Source: Isoetes taiwanensis
Taxonomy: Eukaryota; Streptophyta; Lycopodiopsida; Isoetales; Isoetaceae
Direction: 5' to 3'
Assembly: GCA_021234155.1 (NCBI GenBank)
Contig: JAJEKV010000016.1
Coordinates: 62,001 to 126,000 of the forward strand
DNA length: 64,000 bases
The stretch's first letter is position 1. Each line of letters begins with the position of its first letter. Shown here one piece after another: positions 55,257-64,000 of the stretch. The notes under the pieces were generated by a model. It saw nothing but the letters and a program-made list of their open reading frames with translations, searched no databases and was not told the origin of the DNA. Made by a program: the position numbers and the translations under genes.

Positions 55257-56925
55257 TTGGGAGTTTAACCATATTCGGGCGTATATAATTTGAGCGGTTT
55301 TGTACCGTATGAAAATAGGACCGATTCATCTCTAATAAAATAATTTGGAAGGGAAAATTCCTCTTAGACTTGCAGATTTGTCCAAATGGAGACATATTCG
55401 GCTGTTTGTAAGTTGGGGCACATTTGCCCATGAGAGAAGAGATGCCCTTTTCGACATTTTGGATAAAGCAATCCATAGCAGAACCATCAACATATAATTT
55501 AAGTCAGAGCTCGTCATGCATCCACATTTCGGTTTTTCGTCCTGGTGCTTAAACCCCTGTAATGCCTATTCTAGTGCATTTTTGGGCTTGAATAGAATTT
55601 GGGCCATTCCGGCAACATGTGGGGCTCAGCTTTGAGTTCTGACGACGGCTTTAACGGCATTTTGACATCCACAAGAGTATGGCATATCTGTTTTTTTAGC
55701 CAATAGGAGGATCAGGGCTGCTCTGGAAAGGATTATCGTGCAGAATTCAACCAATTCTACACATCTTAAATAAAAAATGATCGATTTGAACAAATTTAGG
55801 AGAATTTGGTAAAACTTTGTCATCTGCAGCAAAAATTCCAAGTAAAAACAGAGGGTTATAAGCAGAATCAGCAAATTTTGAACCTGATTATCAATCTCAG
55901 TACTACTTCTGCTTCCTGAGTTGTTTGTTGTCTGCAGCTTCTTAAAATAACTCATATATAATCATCTTTTGCCGCAGTTGAAGATCTAAGAGACTAGTAG
56001 AGTCTGGCTGCCATATCCTGGTCCAGATGCGCTGCTATATCCTAGACTGGCTACAGGCTACACAGTGAAAGAAAGCCTTGCCCACTAACGAGCATGACCG
56101 CCAGTTTAATGGCTGTAGCAGGTTTGGAGCAGTTTTCCGAATATATTAGGTATATACCAGCATATCCTTGGAATATACTAAAACCCACCTCAACAAGGGT
56201 TTGCCCGCTAGGGGCAATTCAAAAATGGAGCTAAAAACCCAAATTGGCGTACTTGGGAAAAGGCAGCATTAGTTTTCAATATAAAGTGCCTAAAATCCCT
56301 ATTCAACAATCTTTGCAAGTATATCCTATTTAACTTTCTTCCTTTATGAAGTCTTTCCCTTCACATTGTGGACCATGGGAAAAAGGATATGAGAAAATGG
56401 ATCAACTTTTTTAGGTACGTGAAAAATGTGGGTTCAACGACATCAAGATATGTGAAAGTGGAATTTGTTGACAATACAAAGTTTTAGGCCGAAGGTTCCC
56501 ACCTTTTAATTCCATCAACCTAACAATGTTATGATGAGTTGGATAAGAAGCAACATTGTTGAGTAGTGCTTGCTTGATTTCTTCGTTTGAATGACACCAA
56601 GACGGACGTCACACAAATCTACCCATGTAAGTGAGTTAGACACGACGGGGCTGCCGTGTGTGAAATTTTAAATATGTGCACTACAATAAATGAGGAAAGG
56701 ATTGAGGTGGCATTGCATTTATTATGCAGTTTTCTACGAAGCTTCTTTCTTTCGGCTCGAATTCAAACGGCCATATCTTCTAATTGGGGCACTTAGATCA
56801 AGGCGAGACATATGTCATTAGATTCCTCCCATCGAGAGCTTTCCAAGGACTGGTAAATTGTTATTGTTTTGTTGCGATTGAAGCTAATGTGATCGATATA
56901 GAGAATCTTTGTGGAATCCTAGGGA
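55257..56925. other. No supported gene
   Basis: Unique-looking AT-rich sequence with short ORFs only. Confidence 0.4.
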
Positions 56926-57350
56926 ACAGGTGAAATCCTCATAGAATCTTAGAGAATGTTGAGAGAGTCTAGGCGAATTTTCATAGAATCTTAGAGAATC
57001 TTAAGGAATCTTATGAGGATCTCTGAGAATCTAGAGGAATTTTAAGAGAATCTTGGAGAGTCCTTATAGAATCTTAGATCTTCATAAAATCTTTGAGAAT
57101 CTAGGGGAACCTTTATAGAATCTTGAAAAATTAAGGGGAATCTCAAGAGCATCAGAGGATCTTTGTAGAGCCTTAGAGAATCTAAAGGAGCCTTAAGAAA
57201 TCTTCATGAAATCTTAAAGCATTGAGAGAACTTGAGAGAATCTTCATAAAATCTTAAAGATCCTAGAGGATCATATGAGTATCTAGGAGAATCCTTATAG
57301 AATCTCAAAGAACCTAACTGAATCTTCATAAAATTTAAGAGAATCTTTAT
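56926..57350. repeat. GAATCTTAGAGAATCTAGGGG low-complexity array
   Basis: Degenerate units with AGAATCT on the plus strand, the reverse-oriented counterpart of the 2.62-3.62 kb array. A minus-strand ORF (57204-57503) overlaps its end and is partly repeat translation; its other part (SILKATIAGNLVIAAMACAT) is unrecognised. Confidence 0.8.
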
Positions 57351-58194
57351 CCCAGCTCTAATGCTTGCTGCGTCTTTAAGATCATGAAGCCATGATCCAA
57401 ATGAATCAGCCCGTCCTGTAGCACATGCCATTGCTGCAATGACGAGATTGCCGGCAATTGTAGCTTTTAGAATGCTGGGCATCTTCATCGTTACAAGATT
57501 CAAACCGAATTCCAGCCAGTAAGTGACCTGTAGAGAGAAAATGTTCGCGGGCCGATAAATTTCTTGTAGATTTAATAGCTTAGAAAAGGGTCACATTTTA
57601 ACCCGCTAGAACCAAATATTACTCATTACATAGTTCAGTTTAAGCCAAAACGCTAGTTCCACTTATCTTTTCACTTCCTCTTGATGGCTAACTATGGCAA
57701 CACTACAAAAATGAATGTGCAACATATTTTAGCAGATAAGTTACCAATTGTATTCGTGTTCGTACTTATCCGTTTTCTAAGGTACGTCAAACTAAGTGCG
57801 TTATAGAAGTGACCACATGTTGCTAACATGTCACAGAGTTAGAAGCTAAATCAACACGGTTTCTGCCACATGTTGCCAGGCCGTGTTGATTTAGCTTCTA
57901 TTTATGTGACATGTTGGCAACATGTGGACAAACTGGCCATCATCGTGGTTTTGTTGAATTAGATTCTAAGTTGATGACATGCTATCAACATGTGGACCAA
58001 AAGAGGCTACATATACTGGGCCCTTTCCCAAAGGAAAGTACTTTTTGGATAGATATCAGACATAATGGCATTGCGTCTAGATGCTATAAACTTCCTTGTA
58101 GGGAAACAAACTGGCCAAAGTTTCAGATGGGAAACCTGAAATACAGGGCATCAAAACGAGATGTATTGATGGGGAGGTTGATAGAATTGGTGCC
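57351..58194. other. No supported gene; inverted motif ACATGTTGCCA/GGCAACATGT
   Basis: CACATGTTGC...GACATGTTGGCAACATGTGG units near 57819-57995 form short inverted repeats just upstream of the PPR pseudogene. Confidence 0.4.
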
Positions 58195-59396
58195 ATGCTC
58201 AGAAAATGTAGCAATGAGAAGGCTTTGTTACAAGCTAAGCGTATCCACCAACATATCATCGAATCTGGTCTGCAAAGAAATAGGTATTTAAGTAACCTTC
58301 TAGTGCAGATGTATGAAAAATTTGTTGCTTTGGAAGCTGCTAGGCATGTGTTCAATGATATGAGAATTCGAAATTCTTTCTCTTGGAATTTTATAATTGG
58401 AGCTTATATCCAATATGGGAAACTGAAAGACGCTTTCTGGCTTTTTCAAAAAACTCCTTATAGAGATGTCATTACATGGACTGCTATGGTTGTAGGCTTA
58501 TGCCAAGTGTGGCCAGATTGAGAATGCTCTTTTGGTATTTTTGCAGATGCCTGAGAAAGATGTTGTGCCATGGAATGCTATGATTTCAAGTTATTATTTT
58601 TGCAAATGCTTGAGAAAGATGTTGTGGCATGGAATGCCATGATTTCAACTTATGTCCAGCAAGGGTTGTTTGAAGAGGCCTTTGAAATTTTCAATCAAAT
58701 GCAGCTACAAGATAATATTAAACTAGATAAAGTTACTTTTATCAACGTTTTAGATGCATGTGCCAAAGGAGGCATCCTAGCCCAAGGTCAGGCGGTGCAT
58801 TGCCAGCTTCTAGATTTTGAATTCCAGTTTCATGTTATTGTAGGAACTGCCCTTATAGACATGTACGCAAAATGTCGAAATGTAGAGGATGCTTGCAGAG
58901 TGTTTGATAAGATGCCACAATATGATGTTATTCTATTTACTGCCATGGTTGCAGCATATGCACAACATGGAATAAAATGAAGAAGTGCTCCTAATATTTC
59001 AGAAAATGCAGATTCAAGGCTTGGTACCTGATGAAGTCACATTTGCAAGCGTGCTTTTTTGCATATGGACATGTTGGCTTCATAAATGAGGGTGCTTATT
59101 GTTTTATAACAGTATAAGTGCATTACAGCAGACCGAGCCTGGAACATTACAGTTGCATGGCTGATTTTCTCAGTCGAGCAGGCTGGCTGGATGAAGCAGA
59201 AGCTTTGATTAACGGTATGCCATTCCATCCTGTGGGTATATCATGGACGGGTTTGTTAAGATCATGCAGAGTTCATGTCGATGTCAAATGTGGAAAAAGG
59301 GTGGCTCAATATGTTTTTGAACTGGACCCAAAAAATTCAGCACCATATTATGTACTTCTGTCTAACATTTTGCTTCAAACATCTACTACCTCTTAG
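58195..59396 (+). pseudogene. PLS-type PPR protein with E-like C-terminus, broken
   Basis: Such proteins guide RNA editing or processing in plastids or mitochondria. Frame 1 (58195-58521) carries KALLQAKRIHQHIIESGLQ, ARHVFNDMRIRNSFSWNFII and DVITWTAMVVGLC. Frame 2 (58570-58980) carries KDVVAWNAMISTYVQQGLFE, KVTFINVLDACAKGG, VGTALIDMYAKCRNVEDACR and AMVAAYAQHG. After stops, MQIQGLVPDEVTFASV follows, then frame 3 (59118-59396) with LEHYSCMADFLSRAGWLDEA, GISWTGLLRSCRVHVDVKCG and YVFELDPKNSAPYYVLLSNI, the E-motif region. A short duplicated stretch near 58545-58630 (LEKDVVxWNAM) accompanies the first break. At least three breaks; not functional. Confidence 0.85.
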
Positions 59397-60474
59397 CAGG
59401 GTTCATATGGACATATTTCCCATATAGGCCTGACGTTGTAATATTATTCTTTGCCTATCAAGTATTTCTTGATTTTGTTTCTATTCATGATACTTCCCTT
59501 GAGAAAAGGTGAAACAACCAGCCCAAATTATTTGCTTATCCAAGAAGGAATTCCAACTTGATATAAGATATCAATTATTGTACATCCTGACCGAGGTTGC
59601 AAGTACCACATTGCTACGATCTAAAGTGAGTTTCAAGATCCTATATTGTTATTAAAGTTATTAGATTATCTGCAAACCGCTCAACTTGATGAGCATTGCA
59701 AACGAGTAATAAGTAGTCAACTGCAGTATGCAGTGGTTCCTTTCAAATAAATTTCAGCATCTGAGTTGTTGAAGGAGAAATATCAGTTGCAGCCTTAAAG
59801 GTAAATCAATACAAAGAGAATGAAGAAATGCTAAATATCGGTTGGTTGATTGATTTCACTTGAACTGCTCTCTACGTATGACTCTGTTGTCTAAATTGCT
59901 GTATTTGATGCTCCAATAACTTTCTTCTGTACATCTATTAGCTTCTGTTTTTACATCTAATCTCTTATGTTTCTTGTTACGGAAAGTCATTCTAGAATGA
60001 AGCTATGGACTTTGCTATAACGTTCTGACAGTATGTACTCTGAAAGTTGAGACCCTTCATGAAAAAACTCAACGGATACTGCTATGGAAATAATTGCTCT
60101 GTTGAAACTGAAGTTGGAAAGTCAGGCTGTTGCAAATTAAAAGCAATCAAGTAACCAATCTCAAATATTTTTTGTTATATTTCTTCGAAACTCTCGGAGG
60201 CCAAAATGATGCAGAGATACTATCTCGCTCTTATCTGATATAATTTAGACCATTCTAGGGGGGCCGTCAAATGTCGCACCACTACTGCCATAAGTATGTA
60301 GTCAAATGTTAGTCAATAGACTAGGCCACTATAGCTACCCACTACACTTCTTTACGTCATGGATTCCTCTTTCAAACATTTTTAATGTCGTTTGCTCCAC
60401 CTACTTAACCCCCAAGCTTTGTTCCAAGTGCATCCATCCTTTGCTTTCGCTTGCCTATCCGGTGTATCTTCAAC
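59397..60474. other. No supported gene
   Basis: AT-rich; the last few hundred bases are presumably the peroxidase promoter, but I see no convincing TATA box at the expected distance. Confidence 0.4.
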
Positions 60475-61588
<1,114 letters not shown>

Positions 61589-62274
61589 ACAAATGGCCTG
61601 TTTATGCTATAAGCATATTATTTGGAATTGGTTGTGATTAAGCAAAGTGATTTAATAAGATTGTTTGCCCCTCTTGGTTTCTAGTCAAAATTCAACTATA
61701 TTGAACAAATCAAGTCTTATTAACTACAGAGAAAAATAGATGCATATAGTGACTAGAAGTGGTTGGTTTAAACCTGCAATATTTGTGATTGGTATTTGTG
61801 GGATGTATTTTAGGCATGGTTGGGCCAAGACTTGGCCAATTAACCGTATTTTGTAACTGATTTGAGTTGCTTGTTGGGCAATGAAGATAGGCATTCCAAA
61901 ATCAGCTCTGAGGATGTGTTTGTTTGATCGTTGCTATGCATAGATTGAGGATAAGAGGATAAGAGTGCACGACCCTTTCTTATTTCGGCAGGGGCGGCAA
62001 TGGATCCCAGCGAGGCGGGCTTCAAGGCAGGGGTTCCAGCATCGGCTATGGAAGATGAAGCCCACGCATCTAAATGTGGCGTTATTGCTATCTTCTTGCT
62101 AAATAAGAGGTCGTCGTTGTCTGCTGAATCATGAGCAGTGCTGATTTGTAGCTGTTCGGCTTTGCAATAGATGCTGCCATAGCTGTTTCTTGCTTGTAGC
62201 CTAATCCTCTGTTTTTGCATTTTGATCTACCCCGGATGGAGACAAGAGCATGGACGAAAAATGCTCTGTAGGCA
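61589..62274. other. 3' flank of the peroxidase; nothing further
   Basis: A 126-codon minus-strand ORF (61840-62220) has no recognised motif. Confidence 0.4.
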
Positions 62275-62850
62275 GCTTCTCGCCCTGCTAGTCGAGAAAT
62301 CAGCCTAGCCTATTATTTCCTGATTAATTATATATATTATTTTTTTAATTAATTATAATAATGTTAATTATATTTGTTAATTATATTGATTATAATTATA
62401 TTGATTATAATTACTAAAGGTTGCCCATCTTTGCTCCCTTTGCCCTTTCTCTGCCCCTTCCCATTTGCCCCTTTGCCCATCCTCCTCCCTTTCTTTGCCC
62501 CTCCCCAATTGCCTCTTTGCCCATCCTCCTTCCCCTCTCCAGTTGCCTCTTCCCCATCCTCCTCCCCTCTCCAGTTACCTCTTTCCCATCCCCCCCCCCA
62601 ATTACCTCTTGCCCATTCTCCTCCCCCTCTCTAGTTGCCTCTTGCCTACCCTCCGACCCCATTCAAACCATCTCACCATCTCCCCTTCTTTTCTCGGTTT
62701 GTTGTTTATAAATGTTATTGTTGTTTTATTAAGACAAACTTCTATTCAAGCACTCAATTCGAAAAAAAATATTGAGTATGAGTCCCATTTTCAGTCTGAG
62801 TCCCAAACGTCGAGATCTGACTCACTTTAATTAAATGCGACTTTTATATC
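62275..62850 (+). repeat. Dispersed repeat, copy 2
   Basis: TTCTCGCCCTGCTAGTCGAGAA hairpin-like start, AT-rich stretch, CCTTTGCCC pyrimidine array, then TTCTATTCAAGCACTCAATT, TTTTCAGTCTGAGTCCCAAA and CGTCGAGATCTGACTCACTT, TAATTAAATGCGACTTTT. Same order and orientation as 40.03-40.59 kb. It ends about 20 bp from the stop of the H3-like locus on the other strand. Confidence 0.8.
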
Positions 62851-62871
62851 TATTATGTACAAGAATGGAGC

Positions 62872-63585
62872 TCCTCAAGGCTTCTTCTTGCATATCCTCC
62901 TCGCCAAGTGGAGATCCTTGTGTATGACTGTCACTCGCTTGGCGTGGATTGCGCAGAGGTTATCTTCTTCAAAAAGTTGTACTAGTTCTACCTCTGCAGG
63001 GACCGGACCGTTAGTGGTGTCACCCTGTAATTCGTCCGGAAGTCCTGCATAATTTCTCAAAGGAGCCGCTCGAACGGCGCCTTCCTAATGAGAAGATTAG
63101 TGCACTGTTGAAAGTGCCTAATCTCTCTAAACACACGGGCATGCTTCGAATTGGGCCCGTGGTGAACCTTTTTTGGCGGTTCCCGCCATGGTGGCGGTGG
63201 CTTGGGCTGATTCTTCGATCGCCCGCCTTTAACGTATTTCTGTTCGTTTTGCTTACAATACCAATCATTGTACCTCTTGCACCTACGGAGGTACTCCCGG
63301 TACGCCTTCTTGTTGTTGTTGCTGCTCCTGCTGTTGCTGCTGCTCCTCCTGGTTGGACGGGTGGCTGAAGGTGATGGTCTCGTCTGTCTGCTGTGTCTCC
63401 ACTGAGGAGCTGCTCTAGTTCTCCTCCTGGGTGTGGTAGGTGTCGTCGGTCGAACTCGACGACTCCTCCTCCCTCCTGGGCTTAAGGTGCTCCGGGATCT
63501 TCTTGCCAGGGCTTGCTGCTGCTGCTGCCATGGAGGGTGTGCACTTGGGACTAAACTTCCTAGCTGTGCATTTGGTGCGTGCCAT
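62872..63585 (-). pseudogene. Histone H3-like locus with canonical tail start and long inserted linker; broken
   Basis: From an ATG at 63585 the frame begins MARTKCTARKFSPKC, keeping H3 residues A1 R2 T3 K4 and T6 A7 R8 K9. A long Ser/Glu/Gln-rich stretch follows with two stops. In another frame comes a basic linker (KKAYREYLRRCKRY, then WREPPKKVHHGPNS) and the fold start: [20 protein letters not shown] and ERLL (H3 [24 protein letters not shown]). TGA at 63057-63059 replaces the Arg codon before EIMQDFRTN (H3 EIAQDFKTD). After a short deletion near [26 protein letters not shown] and [15 protein letters not shown] complete helices 2 and 3. Tail-to-fold distance is about 100 residues more than in H3. 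Either a pseudogene, or a gene with introns I cannot place. Confidence 0.88.
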
Positions 63586-64000
63586 ATCTTACAAGGGGCT
63601 TGGACAATCGTCAGGCTACTACAATGGTTCCCAGAAAATATGAATGTCGATGAAGCCAAAAAGTGCATGTTAACTGAATCCCTGCACAACATAAACATTA
63701 AAAGATATATATGAGATAAAAAAAAAGCTTCAAAATAAAAAGGGCTGGTCATGTATGCCACGCGAAACAATAAACATATCATAGATAGATAGATAGATGG
63801 GTAAAAGAAAGCTAGGGTGTCTAAACAAAATGTATGTATAATGTAGGGCATGTAGGCACCCATTTTTGTTATTTTTTTGAATTTTAGTTAGTTGGGATAT
63901 GTAATGATGAGTAGCCACGTCGGCAATTCAAAATTATGAGTGGCAGTCAGGGTTTCCCTTAAGGGAAAACTGGAAGTTGGTAAGTTTCGTACACTTGGCG
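63586..64000. other. Upstream flank of the H3-like locus; short GATA run
   Basis: A small (ATAG)n run at 63782-63799; otherwise no recognisable feature. Confidence 0.5.

Noticed and set aside
62872-63585. Assignment as the centromeric H3 (CenH3) gene
   Set aside because: The MARTK tail start and standard fold features do not specifically match CenH3, and the reading frame is broken.

Overview
The window looks like nuclear DNA of a land plant, probably a seed-free vascular plant such as a fern or lycophyte (inference, low confidence at this rank). Plant-typical families support this: a PLATZ zinc-binding protein, a secreted class III peroxidase, PLS-type PPR remnants, a polyphenol-oxidase-like fragment, a 4-coumarate:CoA-ligase-like last exon, and GT-AG introns. 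Real host genes are sparse. Most of the 64 kb is degenerate mobile-element protein, short tandem repeats and foldback DNA.

Layout. 0-1 kb: 3' part of a PLATZ gene carrying a repeat-expanded segment. 1.2-3.6 kb: a tRNA-like element and a long low-complexity region whose two halves run in opposite orientation around a (TA)n palindrome; the left half holds heat-shock-element-like arrays. 4-10 kb: largely unrecognised, with possible minus-strand exons near 4.2-5.2 kb. 10.5 kb: LINE 3'-end remnant. 11.3-13.9 kb: a decayed multi-frame element gene, two of whose frames are joined by a -1 slippery heptamer.

14-22 kb is the most unusual stretch. It is an island of small, mostly intronless orphan ORFs: a paralogous pair, a degenerate histone-H3-like locus and an acidic protein. 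They are separated by clusters of one palindrome (arms TTTCGCACCGT / ACGGTGCGAAA) repeated at about 58 bp.

22-37 kb: the 3' exons of an unidentified spliced gene, a Helitron 3' end, a ubiquitin-like-tailed orphan ORF, a PPR fragment, a long GATA microsatellite, LINE pieces and a decayed NRAMP transporter. 37-43 kb: a second palindrome family (CTCGACT / AGTCGAG), LRR and polyphenol-oxidase fragments, a dispersed repeat, a LINE 3' end with a pentanucleotide tail, a second Helitron end and a DUF7869-like transposase remnant.

44.5-45.7 kb holds an intact three-exon short-chain dehydrogenase. 48-49.5 kb holds a frameshifted ParB-like-fold gene followed by a third palindrome array (GGTATAAATTTATACC, 28-30 bp period). 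51-57 kb is mostly foldback and minisatellite DNA plus a 4CL-like last exon. 58.2-59.4 kb is a broken PPR gene. 60.5-61.6 kb is an intact three-exon class III peroxidase. 62.3-63.6 kb holds the second copy of the dispersed repeat next to a second histone-H3-like locus, which starts MARTK and has a long insertion between tail and histone fold.

The probably working genes are the peroxidase and the dehydrogenase, possibly the PLATZ gene and the spliced gene ending near 25.8 kb. The best candidates for something undescribed are the palindrome clusters between orphan ORFs and the two long-tailed H3-like loci that sit beside palindromic or dispersed repeats.
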